From Leucogyrophana mollusca (Eukaryota; Basidiomycota; Agaricomycetes; Boletales): a stretch of DNA of 64,000 bases. The DNA lies in contig MU266389.1 in the NCBI GenBank assembly GCA_021014945.1, positions 62,001-126,000 on the forward strand, read 5' to 3'. Made by a program: the position numbers and the translations under genes. Positions 1 through 12,190 of this stretch are shown one piece after another. The notes under the pieces were generated by a model. The model had not been told where the DNA came from and ran no database searches. It saw nothing but the letters and a program-made list of their open reading frames with translations. Numbering within the stretch: the stretch's first letter is position 1; each line of letters begins with the position of its first letter.

Positions 1-867
1 CTGGCCAGCACACGAGCTCGGCCACCGGCTCCTGGGCTCTGTTACATTTGGCCAACAGCCCTGAAGTACAGTAAGTAGTCCCAAGGCTCATTTACCTATC
101 TATCTCACACGCTTTGAACGCCAGAGAGGCTCTGTACAAGGAACAGGTCGAGAACTTCGCAACGCCCGATGGGAAGCTCAGGTCTATGACCTATGAGGAA
201 TTCCGCAAGCTGCCTGTCTTGGACTCAGTCATTCGCGAGACACTGCGCATACACCCTCCTATTCACAGCATCATGCGCAAGGTTCGCTCAGACGTTCCCG
301 TACCCCCGACTCTCGCTGCGCCTTCCAAGGACGGTACCTATGTTGTTCCGAAGGGACACTTTGTACTCGCCTCGGCTGCCGTCAGCCAGGTCGATCCCCT
401 TATCTGGTCGAACCCTGAGGTGTTCGACCCAACCCGCTGGAGCGATCCCGAGGGTGTTGCAGCACAGGCTTTCAATACCTACGCTGACGAGGGTGGCGAG
501 AAGATCGATTATGGTTTCGGCGCAGTTAGCAAAGGAACCGAGAGCCCTTACCAGCCGTTTGGCGCTGGTCGACACAGATGCATTGGCGAGCAGGTATGTC
601 AATGCTTGTTTGATTGCATACCTCGTCCCAGTCCCACTGAATATGACGTTGTTTGTAGTTCGCTTACCTGCAACTGGGAGTTGTCATTACCACGATTATC
701 CGCCGTGTTGAGCTCCGGTTAGAGACCGATTCTGTCCCTGAGCAAAACTACCATGTAGGTCTATTTCTTCGTCCACATCGTCTCTGTTGCTGACTCTACT
801 TTAGACCATGATTACGATGCCTAAGAAGCCCCGCAACATTTGTTTTAGACGCAGGAATTTTGACTAA
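1..867 (+). CDS. erg11: Lanosterol 14-alpha-demethylase (CYP51), 3' part
   Basis: Sterol 14-alpha-demethylase of ergosterol synthesis, an ER-bound cytochrome P450. The gene is cut by the left window edge. Inferred exons are 1-70, 125-593, 659-754 and 805-867. Exon 1 holds the I-helix (AGQHTSSATGSWALL), exon 2 the K-helix ExxR (ETLR) and the heme-binding loop PFGAGRHRCIGEQ with its Cys ligand, followed by FAYLQLG after the third exon start. The protein ends in a short basic tail. These motifs are characteristic of fungal CYP51 rather than other P450s. Introns are 50-65 nt with GT-AG ends. The N-terminal membrane anchor and substrate-recognition region lie outside the window. Confidence 0.93.
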
Positions 868-2072
868 GGACACATTGGTTCAATGATACCACACATCTAG
901 AGTATAATGCTTTCTATTTACTGCTTGTCAAACCTTGAGTCTTGGCATATATACCGACTGCAGATCTCGGCATCCTCTGTTCCGCAGTCCTACGACCTCC
1001 AGTGAATGGAAGTAGCCTCCCAAGGCCCCGAAAACGATATATACCATCCACCGGGAGTCTCCAGCACATTCTCATTGGTGTATTGACCCGTGCACAGCTG
1101 ATCACAGTGCTTGTTTTTCAATCTTTAAGTCGAAGCCTCTGTTTGGCAGGGTTGCTCCCGATCGTGACGTCGTGGAGGGCGCCCACGCATTTCTCGAGAC
1201 AGACTCGTTCCACGCAATGAACGTAAAGTGAAAGGATGAATAGCAAGATTAATGAATCCTGTCGGTCTCTTGCTTGGAGGCGAGCTGACCACGGTTACAA
1301 GGGGGCCGACGCCCACAGTAGAGGCAGAAGTGCCAAACACAAACACGGCCAACATTCCGCCACCCCCTGGAGGATTGTGAAAGGTTGCCAATCAATCTTG
1401 GAAGCTGGCATAACTGCATAAGACTTACGTAGATCGTATAGTCGTATAGTAGGCACCATTGGCAGCCAGGTTAGGGTATGCGTGGGACTGGAGAAGCATG
1501 GACGGTGAATGCCATCGAGGACATGGCAGTCGTATCTGCGGCACTCCTCTCTGTCATAGTCCACCGCTATATGCTACCCGCAAGGCCGTCCACGGATTGG
1601 ACTGGTATCTCGTTGAAAGTGGGGGTGACTCCGCGTGAATAAGGAATCTCTCGGAGACACCCTTGAACAACGTGGTGACGGCGGGTATATTCCCAGTCTG
1701 CACCCTATCATAGTCTCAGTAGGCAGACCATATGGAAGGAGGACAGTCCCAGATAATAGACTGGGTGTGAAATGAACGCATAGGTGATAGTTGCTGGGGA
1801 GCGCCAAGGGCTGTATCTCGTTGAATTCCTCGTCAGAAGACGACATTATTCACTAATGAAGAGTTCAACGATATACGCTGAACGTCGTCGTCACAGCAAA
1901 CCACGTTCAACGACCGGAGTGTGGTATCCTGTAGTACTTGTCTTGTTACGGTGACCATTCCAGGCATTCCAGTGTGACAGTCACTAATCGTCTGTGACTT
2001 ACCGTGATCTACTGTCACTCCTCGTCCTCCTCCGTAGTACACCACAGCTAAAGTCTGGGCATTCGTGAAACC
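868..2072. other. Gene-poor stretch between CYP51 and VMA9
   Basis: About 1.2 kb with only short, unrelated reading frames on both strands. The longest minus-strand frame with a true ATG starts at 1846 and runs about 90 codons with an acidic N-terminus, but shows no recognisable family or clear splice continuation. It probably holds the CYP51 3'UTR and the VMA9 promoter. Confidence 0.4.
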
Positions 2073-2395
2073 ATGCCGTCCATATTTCCGCTCGTCTTCA
2101 TTTTCGTGATAGTGCTCGGACTAATGGCCTGTGGCTTCCTTTTTGTTCCCAAGGGCCCTCAGCAGACGTACGTTGTAGTCTAATTGTCGCCAACAACCTA
2201 CCAACCACACTACAGGGTTATCCGAACAGCCATCATGCTCACCTTGGCTTCATGCTATCTCATGTGGATGGTCACATATCTTGCACAGCTGCATCCTCTC
2301 ATTGGTGAGTACTCGGTAGTTTTGTACGGTCGGTCGCCTCTGGGCTGAACTGCGGTTTTATAACAGCACCGCATCGGTCCCAGCTGGAGATATGA
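2073..2395 (+). CDS. vma9: V-type ATPase V0 subunit e
   Basis: Small membrane subunit of the V0 sector of the vacuolar proton pump. Exons 2073-2167, 2216-2304 and 2367-2395 give about 70 residues, the usual size for subunit e. Two hydrophobic helices flank the typical link PKGPQQT. The second helix has YLMW and ends with the family signature QLHPLIAPHRS. The start is the only ATG that gives a complete first helix. The family is easily missed because each exon is under 100 nt. Confidence 0.9.
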
Positions 2396-2640
2396 CGAGC
2401 TCGGATGCGCGTGAGCATATGCTTCTGATTCGCAGTATATACCAGGCAAGCTGCTGGATCATCTTCACCACAAAAATAAACTTGCTAACAGTTTGTCAAC
2501 CCTGCTCAGTTTTGTAACATGTACCAGATCACATAATTCATGTCGACTTTCAAGTCGCCCAAGTTTCAGTGAATAATGGCACTTCTCTATATTGCAGAAG
2601 AAGAACAAATTTGCTCTGGTCAGGATGGCCAAAAGATATC

Positions 2641-4210
2641 TTATTCGGCTTTCTCTTCATCGGACCCGTTTTCCCAAACATTTACCGTAGAATCGCCCCA
2701 TGATCCCGCCCAGCTACTCTTATTTTCGCCGCTATTCGCTCTCCACGCAGATTCATCTGTGTCCCACGATGCCGCCTCTCCTTCCCCGAGGTCTACCCCG
2801 GAGTCCCAAGACGGCTTGCGGAATTTCCACCCGACCTCTTCAGTTTCCTGGTTTCCTTCACGTTCATTGTCGTCTTGTGTCCATGTGTCGTTTATGTCGT
2901 TGTCGCTGTTCTCCGAGGACCAAGCCACCTTATGTCGCTGAGTGCTGCCTGCCAGCTCGACCTTCCACTCCCCCCTTTTGTTCCACTCGTCTTTCTGCAG
3001 GCGAAGTTTCGGACTTTCTTCAATAGCTTCTACCATCGCCTCTAAGCGGCCTCCACACAAGACACCTATCTCGCCCATAAACCAAATTTCTTGTAGTCTT
3101 AGAACTACTTCTCCGACCTCCTCGAATTGTGCGACGATAGCCCGCCCGATTTCCGTCAGCGAACGCGGTTTCTTCGAGCTCGGGTGAGCAGCATAGTGGT
3201 GCGTCGCCAGTAGTTCATGTTTTATTCTCCCCGCCGCTCTTTCCTGTACGATCTCGCGCTTTTTCGCGCGCATTTGTACAGATCGCTCATCGTCAAGTCG
3301 TCGAAATTCAGCTACTTGGCTTGCCCCGCCCAGCTCCTCGTCCCTCCCCCACTCATCCCGTTCTAGCGCCTTGCCTATAGCTCCGACATCGACGCTGTAC
3401 CCCCACTCGCTCGCCACACCTTGGCACCACTCCGTAAATTCGACCACAGTCCACTCGAATTTATGGTCATGATGGCGGAAGATTCGACTTGTGCGACCCG
3501 TGGGGTCCGGATAGCCTTCAGGCCGCTCGATGTCAGGTGGGGAGAAGCGTGCGTTGAAGTCGTATGAAGGTGTGGTAATGAGGAACAGTCGGGGTTGGTA
3601 GAGGCCAAGGAGGACTGGCCCGAACTCTGCTAGTATGTCTTCCGGGAGATGTTCGACACTTGTAGGCGGGATGGGAGGGATGAGATGACGGAGTGACGAG
3701 TATGGAGTTGAGACCTACACTTCGGTGGAAACTATGCATTCTGCATCAACGAATTCGGCGTTGAAGGCTTCCAACCCGCCTTTCCATATCTTCACATCTA
3801 GCGGTTCCCAGCGTTCGTATGGGCAATGCGCTGAGGGGGTAGTGAATTCGACGGCATAGCGAAGGTCTCTGGATGAGACATCTAGTCCTGCAACATTAGC
3901 GAGATGGAGATTCACAGGGTCTTCTTGTCGCATTGCGGCTGGTGAAGGCAGATCGGGGGATAGCCATGGAGCTGGCTGACACAATGTCGCCAGAAGCTCG
4001 CCCTCCCCACAGCCAACGTCGATGATCTAGACGGAAAGATGGCTAACTTTTGAGTTGCCTCACAAGTGAACCGAGCAAGACATGACGAACCGAAGTGACT
4101 CCTTCCCGTCTCAGGATGTTGAGGACCCATAATCTTCGCTGCAGATGGAGGGGTGGAAAGAATGATACCTCCAGCGTCTGCTTGACTTGAGCATCGGCAA
4201 CTGAACCCAT
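2641..4210 (-). CDS. hen1: HEN1-type small RNA 2'-O-methyltransferase
   Basis: Methylates the 3'-terminal 2'-OH of small RNAs, protecting RNAi guides. Exons 4210-4091, 4026-3719 and 3658-2641 give 481 residues. The SAM-binding motif IIDVGCGEGE starts exon 2. The metal-binding signature E-x2-E-H is seen as STEVVEHL (Glu142, Glu145, His146), and the family motif RHHDHKFEW supplies the remaining His near residue 206-208. The last 95 residues are acidic and disordered with about nine Trp in Ser/Gly/Asp/Glu contexts, ending in AGSWGDS-like repeats. That resembles GW/WG Argonaute-hook regions (inference). An in-frame upstream extension from 4327 begins with TTG, so ATG 4210 is preferred. Convergent with vma9. 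Confidence 0.9.
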
Positions 4211-4645
4211 CGCAGCACGACTTTGAACGTAGGGTGCGCTTTGAACCGGATCTGATAACTTGCAGGTAGGGTCCACTTTCCGATTAAAGGCCCGTGTCGT
4301 ATGCCCACACCCACGGGGAAGGTGCAAATCGAAGGGGGTTCAATTTGCTACGTAGCTACAGATTATGATCGACATTTTGAACAGGGCAAGAGACAACAGT
4401 ACAAGTAGCTACTGGAGTACTGCATGATACATTTCGGTCTTGACAAGTTCCAAGTTCAAACACCCTGAGAGATAATAATAAGGAAGGTATAAAGTATACT
4501 ACATACGTCAATCAGAGTCTCTACAAGGACATGGCACAGCCAGGTTCACAAGCTTCGGGGTTGGGGCAGGGGTATGGAGCATGGTATGGTAGCAAGAAAA
4601 TGCGCACGCGATTGAGCTGGTATGAGGCCGTGTATTTCGTAATTC
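4211..4645. other. HEN1 upstream region / G-alpha 3' flank
   Basis: About 435 bases between the G-alpha stop and the HEN1 ATG. No further gene is seen; it should hold the HEN1 promoter and G-alpha 3'UTR. Confidence 0.4.
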
Positions 4646-6660
4646 TCAGACAAGGGCAGCCGATTGGAGATAGCCTCGGAAAATAGAATCGCGGACTGGT
4701 TGAGCAATTGTGAGTTACAATCCATACCCATGTGAATTGCAAAGAAACTCACCGTTGCCGATGATGCTCTGGGTCGCTTTAGTATCCTGCGCGACAAGTA
4801 AAAATTCAGTTAGGCGGTGTGGATATGTTAAAAACACATACCACAACGCTGGTTAGGTGTGTGTACAAAACACGCCTATTTTCGTTGTTTCGTCTGTGAA
4901 CCTGAAGGAAATGGGCCCGGAAGTATTGTACAACAGAATCATATTCGTTCGGGCGGTCGCCATAGGAAAGGATACTGCAAATGACAGAATCAGCATCAGA
5001 ATCAGCGGAAGCGCCGAGAAACGTCGACTGACTATTTTGAGACGGATAAACCCCTCTCCAGTTTCTTTCGCAAGATGTCCGTCTTATCTGCAGAAGGCGT
5101 CATGGGTGAGTTGTTTTGACGACGATCCCATGATGTTACGCACTCAAAAACAGCACGAGGTGAACTTTCTTGAGCAACTGATTTGAGCAGATTTGAGTAA
5201 AAAGTTGGAGTGAATCGTCGATCCTGTTGGTGCGGGGGTCCTCCTCGAGATACTATAAGCACGCACGTGAGCCACACTCGACCACCTGCGCAGGTCTGTC
5301 GATATCCTACCTGATCAAACGCGCTAATTGGGCTAACAAAGATGATAGCGTTGGCGTCGTCAAAGTAAGGCACCCAGGAGTGGCGTTGCCCCCTAGCACC
5401 ACCAACATCAAATAGATGCCATGTAACAGTCTTGCCATGGATATCAACGTCAAATATATGCTCGGCAACACCCATGGTTTGGATGCGGGCATGTAGAATA
5501 TCATCTAAGTAGCGAAGCGATATGAGCGGATGCATTTTAATAAGCGCCGGAGAACACACCAGTGGATGGCACATAATTCCGTGCAGAGATGCGAGCGATG
5601 TCGTTCAGGAAACTAAGACATAGCCACACATGCATAAGATGGAACAAGCGCATATATGCATGAACTTACAACTCTGCCCACTCGTCCAACTTGAGCTTCC
5701 TACTCCCAATCAGGGCTCTGACGATTGGATGATCCCACAAGGTCTTGATCTCGTCCCGAGACTGGTCCAACATCGTGGCAACGTCGTCCACCAATGGGTC
5801 AGCATCAAGGACCGACAAAGCTGTAGCGGAGCGCTCATTCGTCAGTTCCAAAGGCACTTCACTCTTTTTCGACCGTCTTCCGATCATCTTCTGACCTTTT
5901 TGGATGGTCCTTGCCTGCCAACCACTTCTGACATACACCTCCCCTTTTCCAGAGCCAGAGACTGCAACACCTCCACTCAAGCGATCTGCCAGCTGGGGCT
6001 CAGTATTCGTCAAAGGGAGAAGGCGACGGCGAAGATCTGCGATTGCCGTGACGTGTCCCTTGATGGGACTATTGGGCTGGTTGCCGTCGGCCGGAGAAAC
6101 CGGAGAAGGGGGAGAAAGGGCGACTCCAATCTGCGAGCTGTGGACGCTTTGTTGCACGGACGGTGATCTAGGCGGGAGATCATCGCCGTATTCCTGGCGT
6201 TCGAGGGTGCTCTGGGAGTCGGTACCATCGTCGATATCGTCGAAGGACTCCAAAGTAGTCAGAATCTTTTTGATCGAGCGCACAACGTTGAAGTAAACGA
6301 CAGTCCGCCATGACATCCGCTCGCTCTCGAGGGATGCAGGGCTGTACATGAGCTGAAACTGCTTCTGAAGTGTAGATTTGCCTGACTCGGCCTGTCCCAG
6401 TAGCAAAAGCTAATATCCAGACGTTATTAGTTTCGACGAACCAGGCTATGAAGAATGTATACAACCTTGACGTCACTTCTTGATTTCTTGAGTTTCTCTC
6501 GCTCGACTCTGAGGTCTTCGTCTATTTGTTCTGAAATTCGTCTCGCTTCGGCTTCATGTTGGAGACGTCTTTGTCGGTCACTGTCTGTCTCTGTGGGCGG
6601 GGGACGTAGGGCCAGCGATAACGGGTCGTCCTGGCTACGGATGGAGGATGTTCGCATCAT
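4646..6660 (-). CDS. Divergent G-protein alpha subunit
   Basis: Heterotrimeric G-protein alpha subunit for membrane receptor signalling. Nine exons (6660-6466, 6409-5670, 5612-5560, 5504-5311, 5252-5144, 5087-5033, 4974-4842, 4786-4753, 4695-4646) keep phase and give 520 residues, against about 350 for canonical subunits. Seen: P-loop GQAESGKST, switch I ARIQTMGV, G3 motif DVGGARGQRHSW, G4 NKTD, and a C-terminus DTKATQ...LQSAALV. The excess length is a Ser/Pro-rich insertion of about 140 residues in the helical domain. Oddities: the catalytic Gln of DVGGQ is Ala366, the TCAT G5 motif reads TSVV, and the N-terminus (MMRTSS) lacks the Gly2 myristoylation signal. Probably a member of the expanded basidiomycete G-alpha group. 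Confidence 0.92.
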
Positions 6661-6797
6661 GGCTATGTGGAGAGAGAGAAAAGAGAAGGAGACAAGATTC
6701 TCCCGGCAGCGGTCGCAGGTTTTGAATCCCGCACGACACCAGTCAGGATATATGATAAACGGTCACACAGCCCTTTGTCACACGCTGTCACACTGCG
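6661..6797. promoter_or_regulatory. Compact bidirectional promoter, G-alpha / cyclophilin
   Basis: Only 137 bases separate the divergent start codons of the G-alpha gene (minus) and the cyclophilin (plus), so the two must share a promoter region. Confidence 0.5.
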
Positions 6798-7587
6798 ATG
6801 GTGCGTCTCTCTCCATTGCCACCATCATTGGCCCGCCCCACTTATTCTCCCGAATTTTATACATAGTCTGTCACTTTGCACACAACCCATGGAGAACTCA
6901 AGGTAGGTCTCCATGTCGAGCGGTCCCCATTGAAACTTATTCGTTGACTCGCAGATAGAAATTTTCTGCGAGGCGGTACCCAAGACCGCGGAAGTATGTA
7001 ATACACTGTTGCGAAGGAGCGCCCATGCTGAATCGAGTTGAGACTAGAACTTTCTGGCGCTATGTGCCGCAAAGTATTATGACAATTGCATTTTTCATCG
7101 TAACATCAAAGGCTTCATGATACAGACGGGCGATCCATCCGGCTCGGGGAAAGGTGGCCAGAGCATATGGGGTAAACCCTTTGCGGATGAACTCCGTTCT
7201 ACACTCAAGGTGCGGCTCTGATCCTACTCCGTCCGTCTTGAATGAATTGGCCCCTCATCACCCTATGGATAGTTCAATAATCGTGGCATGGTGGCTATGG
7301 CGAATTCCGGGCCAGACACAAACAAATCGCAGTTCTTCATCACCTATGCAAAACAGCCTCACCTTGACAGCAAGTATACCATATTTGGAAAGGTCATCGA
7401 CGGAGCGGACTCTACGCTAGATGCTATGGAACGCGTACCGGTCAACGCGAAGAACAGACCGCTTTCCGAAATCAAGCTAACGCATGTAAGGACTTCGTTG
7501 ATGGTCGACAGTGCATCGGTTAACTTTTGATTGCAGATAAGTATTCACGCGAACCCGATAGCAGATGCGGAATTGGCATCACGCTGA
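6798..7587 (+). CDS. Peptidyl-prolyl cis-trans isomerase, PPIL3-type cyclophilin
   Basis: Prolyl isomerase of the spliceosome-associated PPIL3/CYP10 class. Six exons (6798-6800, 6867-6902, 6955-6993, 7048-7209, 7273-7485, 7537-7587) give 167 residues, the normal size. The first exon is the ATG alone; the next begins [12 protein letters not shown], as in the family. Catalytic features include [15 protein letters not shown], the QFFITYA motif and the C-terminal [14 protein letters not shown]. The micro-exon start is inferred: the in-frame codon before SVTL is a stop, and GCGATG/gtgcgt supplies the only fitting ATG and donor. Confidence 0.9.
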
Positions 7588-7746
7588 TATACATGCGACT
7601 CATGTCTCCACCAAAGGCCCCATGATGCATTAAATCATTCCACAATGTATCATGGAGGTTTCCTCGGAATGGTCACAGATGATACCGAGACCGTCGTTCT
7701 GTGTTCTACAGCCACCGAAACCCATGCGCCTGTATTGATTCTTCAA

Positions 7747-9035
7747 TCACCGCTTAATAAAGCCTACGAGCTCCTTTTGCAACTCCTTTTGCCTACGAGC
7801 TTTGTCGAGGTCGTCTACGCTTCGTAGGTCATAGACAATATCACGTGTCTTGCCAAAGTAGACCTGTCGAGAAATCAAGCACGGCGTTTCCTGTGATAAT
7901 GACGATCGACCTACCTCCTGCAGAAGGTTCCGCATTTTGATTTCCATCTCCTCGATCATCTTTCCGGTGTTACTGATGTGCGAAGAAGAGTCATGCAAAG
8001 GGCAATCTTGCTCCGTCTGTAAGATAAGCGTTGTGGAAGAAATGACCATGACCACCGATGCATCGTGCGAGGCCAAATGATTTACCTGTCTGGTCATACT
8101 TCCACAGAGATTGACCTCTCCGTCCTTCTTCCATCCCTCATTCACGACCTTCTTTTCTGATGATCCAACTGAGAGCAACTCTTCCTTCTTCTCAGTGTCG
8201 GCGTTATGCCGTGTCACAAGCTGCAGCATGACTGTGGACGTCAGCTTATAGTGCGCTTGTCTTCCTCGCTCTGATGCTTCGAAGACGTGTATGGAATCCC
8301 ATGAGCCCGAGGGCTCGTCGGCGCTAGAAGGGTTCATAACTACGCAAGAACAAAGGGACGTTAATGTAATTGTATCACGAGACAAGGGTTCACCAGCGGA
8401 AGAGCGATCGATCACGAAGACACTCCGTAATCTTACGTCGCGGGTGAACTCACCTTTCTTGAAGAGCACTACACCGGCAAATCCTCCGTCATCTAGATCC
8501 CATAGGTATACGGAAGAAACACCGCCTTCATAGTACCTATTCAATCGTGTCAAATCTAGGCCACGAGTACAGAGTGCGGGCTCGCGTACGTACATTTCTC
8601 GATAGGTATCGAAAGCTTCATTCGCAGTGATTTCTAACTTGCGAAGCTTAGGCGTGGGTGTGGTGCCATCATCAAGCGGAGGATCGTACTCGTTTGACCA
8701 CGGGGACCTGTGGATTGTGTCAACCACGAAACCTCGATTCGCCAAGCATGCTCTCGAACATGTCATGTCCCCGTCTTGACTACTAACAGCAATCAGACAT
8801 CCCACCACGAGCTCAGCACTCACCTATAGCTCTCTCCGTCTCTGTTATAATCGCAGGCAAGGTAATCTTTCCCAGTCGCTCGATCTGTCCGAAGCTGCAG
8901 AGGCTGATCGACACTGCCGAGGAGATCATCTGCGTAGTCGGGGCAGATCCCGACCAGTGCAGCGACGTTCTCCTCTACTCGCGTTGGAGGGAGGCGGCGC
9001 ATGAGATCCAGCATGGAATCAACTAGGTCCGCCAT
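7747..9035 (-). CDS. cap2: F-actin-capping protein subunit beta
   Basis: Beta subunit of the heterodimer that caps barbed ends of actin filaments. Exons 9035-8824, 8707-8454, 8339-8086, 8016-7915 and 7863-7747 give 312 residues (family about 270-310). Signature segments are DLMRRLPPTRVEEN at the N-terminus, YLACDYNRDGESYRSPWSN across the first splice, GSWDSIHVFE, and the C-terminal helix region with VYFGKTRDIVYDLRS. The final basic helix (tentacle) is present. Convergent with the cyclophilin over a 159-base gap. Confidence 0.93.
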
Positions 9036-9295
9036 GGTGCACTATCAGTATTATATTTTTGACGGTCAGGTATAGACGATGTTCGGATTTGCACAGTTCA
9101 AGGTGCTGGTGGAGTATTGTCATGCACAATAGCAGGGGTCACACAATTAAGGTATAAACACTAGGTGCCCAAAGAAGGTAACGGAGATTTTCTTGTACAC
9201 TCGGACATACATCAAATGCACGATGGCCTGTATCTCGTTTACACTCGCCAGAAATGCAAGTCGACTGCCTTTTCTTTGGTTCGCCAATTCCGTCT

Positions 9296-10609
9296 TCACT
9301 CCGGTCCGGTGGTTTCAACTTCGATCTGAGTCACCAGTGCCGTCGAACCCCCTTCCACCTGCTCGTTCTCTCCATATCTTTGCTGGACGCGTCCAGCACC
9401 GTCTGAGAAATTTTCTTTCCCATTCTTCTTGTTCGCAAGCTCCATGACATTGAACTTCTGTAGGCGATAATAATCTTTCACGACGCTCACTCCGCAGATA
9501 CTCTGTTCCGTAAACCAAAGATATCCATAAAACCAGACACCTTGAACAAGAAAGTGATGCGACTGACCTTGAAAACCTCTATCAAAATAAAGACATTTGG
9601 GTTATCCAGATCGACAACATATTTCTCAGGAATGCATTTTGCAACCTCCTGTATAAGATCCATGCGGGCTATACTGTTGTGGTTCCGCATGCGAAGTTCG
9701 ATTTTGTACTGGTGAAAGGTAAGACGGAAACATGAGATACAAAAACTTCAAGAGCAAGATCAAAAGGCACACTTACACGGTGTACATCGTCGCTCTCGTC
9801 TTGCTGAGAGAAAAACGGGGAGAGTACCCGCTGGCAAAGAGATCGAATTTCAGGAAGATTGGCCACACATGACCCTGATACAGGAATCAGACGGTGCGTA
9901 TATCTGTAGCAAGGTCAGACTTTCCCAGTCAAAGTACATCGTCCACTTACTTTGTGCGTGTTATTCCTGTTCTCTCCACATTCTCAACATGGGTGACTAC
10001 CAGCTTAACAGGATCCACCGGAGGTTTGCATGCGATGAAGACCACTTAGGGCAAAGTCAACTATCAATGAGGCCCGTAAGCGGATGATAGGCCCACCACA
10101 TGGAGTGTTCGTCTGGCAATTCACTGACGGATTGATAAGCACGGTCCACCAGGAAGAAAGCAGCTCACGCACCAAACCGAGGCTCAGGTCGTGGTCGTTT
10201 CATCGCAGCGAGCTCTTTCGCAACCTGTGCTTCCAAATCTTCGTCATGTTCACCTTCTGACTCGCCTGCTTCGTCATCAGCCTTTGCCTTCCCGGTTTCG
10301 ATACGCCATATTTCAGCAGCGACCTGATATCAATCAGCGGCGGAAAAGGCGATAATGAGTATACCCTGTCCTACTCACCGACTCAAACAAGTCATAAAGC
10401 TCACCGACTGTTTGTTTTTCCTTCCCTTTCACGCAGCTGGCCCAAACTCCGGGTCCATCGATGGCTCTTTTCGTCCACGTCGGCGTTCCGTCCTACGGGG
10501 GGTGGGTGGCGGATCGCCGTCAGAGTGAGTCGGTTGGGATAATCTGTTGCGAAAGACTCACAGAGCGGTATTTACGCTTCCGGGGTCTGTCCCTCTGATT
10601 GTCTGCCAT
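9296..10609 (-). CDS. tan1: THUMP-domain tRNA acetylation protein TAN1/THUMPD1
   Basis: tRNA-binding adaptor that works with the Kre33/NAT10 acetyltransferase to make N4-acetylcytidine in Ser and Leu tRNAs. Eight small exons (10609-10562, 10492-10379, 10323-10173, 10123-10097, 10044-9951, 9903-9777, 9708-9568, 9502-9296) give 302 residues. Seen: a basic N-terminus, NCQTNTPCVVFIACK, DPVKLVVTHVEN, the THUMP core YKIELRMRNHNSI with LIQEVAKCIPEKY, and the C-terminal block CGVSVVKDYYRLQKFN. The 27-nt exon 4 is inferred from phase and conservation. Confidence 0.9.
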
Positions 10610-10998
10610 TTGTATCCTCAAACTCGAAGACTGCCACTGGCGCAACTCTGATGAACACGGGGGCCTTCCTTATCCGGATGATATCCGAAGTGATTCAGAT
10701 CGACCACCTACGATCACCTATGGGTGTAAGCATGCTACATAGAATGGCTCAGGGAGGATTTCCCTTCACGCTTGACAGTATGACTATCACCGTATCGTCG
10801 GCAAAACAATATCGAACCAGGGCGGGATAATATCTAACTAGTTTCGCACCACCATAGGAATACAGCACATTAAGTGAGATATAAAGACGTGAAAGCGAAA
10901 TATACTAAGGGTTTTAATCCGATCCAACATGTTCTGTGGTCTGTTATTATAGGGGAAGAGGCTGAGCTCGTCCGCAAAGTCCCTTCCATATCTTTCGG
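10610..10998. other. Short intergenic spacer
   Basis: About 390 bases between the TAN1 start and the bHLH stop. No gene-like frame is seen; expected to contain the TAN1 promoter. Confidence 0.35.
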
Positions 10999-12190
10999 TT
11001 AGTCTTCGTCGTCGTCGTCGTCATCATCGTCCTTATGTTCCCCGCCTGTCCACTTGCGCTCCCAGAGCGGTGGAGGGGCATCGGGGTGCCGGGACTGTAA
11101 TGGATGTCCATCCGGCAGAGCATTGCGAGCTCCACGTAATCTCTGCATCAGTGCCTCGCGCTCCAATAAAAGCTCATTCACATAGTCGATGGCTATGCAA
11201 AAACGCGCCGGCAACGAAAAGATCAGAAAAGAAAGGGTAATTGGGTGGCGAGCACTGACTCTTTGCTAGCACAACGTTCTCACTCCTCGGGCCTGACCGC
11301 CCATCTACCTTTTCTCCATCATCGGTCATAGCTTTTGCTTTGCCCTTCCTCTTTGCCTTCGCCTTTCCATTGCCGAGGCACTCTTCTTCTTCAGCCTGGA
11401 CAGCCTCCCTAAGCGCAGGGACAGTCTCACATAGTGCCTCGTAACCTCTCCTAATATTGGCTCTCCGTTTTTGCTCTGACTGGATATGATTGGCTTTCTT
11501 CTGTGACGGTGACAGAAGAGTCGTTTTAGAGGGCGGGTCTGCCGCAGTGCTTTGGCGGGTGGAACTAATGGATGGTCGGTGCCTCTTGTTCGAGGTGAGA
11601 GGTTCGGGTAAAGAAGACCTTTTTGACGATGCAGAAAGTATGGGCGTTGAGACATTGGTGGACGATGAGGATGAGGATGGTGCTGACAGGTCAACAGGTG
11701 AAAGGCTCGACGAAGCGGAAGATCCGCGACCGTAGGCTGACGTTTTGGCACGGGTCCCGGCTGAGACAGACGAAGGATCAATAGTGTACCGAAGAGGGGG
11801 GTGTTTTCGGGGGCGGGACCCTGAATGCTGCGAAGGAGCTTGAGTAGGCTTCGGCTGAGCGATGCCATTAATTTCTGTATCTGGGCATTGATTCTGACGT
11901 GTTGAGTATAAAAACGAGAAGGGATGGGTGTCTGCCTGCGGATGCCGGTTTACCGGCGTGGCTGAACTCTCGCGGGGCGACTGAGGTCCTAGTGGATACT
12001 TCCACCTGTCGACATCAAGTGACATGAGGTCCTTCGTTGCCTTTGCAAGAGCCTCCCGTCCCCGCGCGGGCGGAATATGCTCGTGCGATATCTCGAGCTG
12101 CATGTTCCACTCCGGAGAAATTTCTGCTGAGTCCAGAGAGGTTAAGAAAGACTGAAACGCATGCGCCTCGGTGGGTGTCAAGAGCGACAT
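10999..12190 (-). CDS. bHLH transcription factor
   Basis: Nuclear basic helix-loop-helix DNA-binding protein of 374 residues, exons 12190-11260 and 11192-10999. The first half is Ser/Pro-rich and probably disordered. The basic region and helix 1 read KKANHIQSEQKRRANIRRGYE, with the His-Glu-Arg pattern typical of E-box binders. The loop is unusually long and basic (KAKAKRKGKAKA, a possible nuclear signal). Helix 2 spans the splice as VVLAKTIDYVNELLLERE. The C-terminus is a run of Asp with a GTC/ATC-type repeat in DNA. Target genes cannot be inferred; the loop and helix 2 recall Max/Mlx-like factors. Confidence 0.87.
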
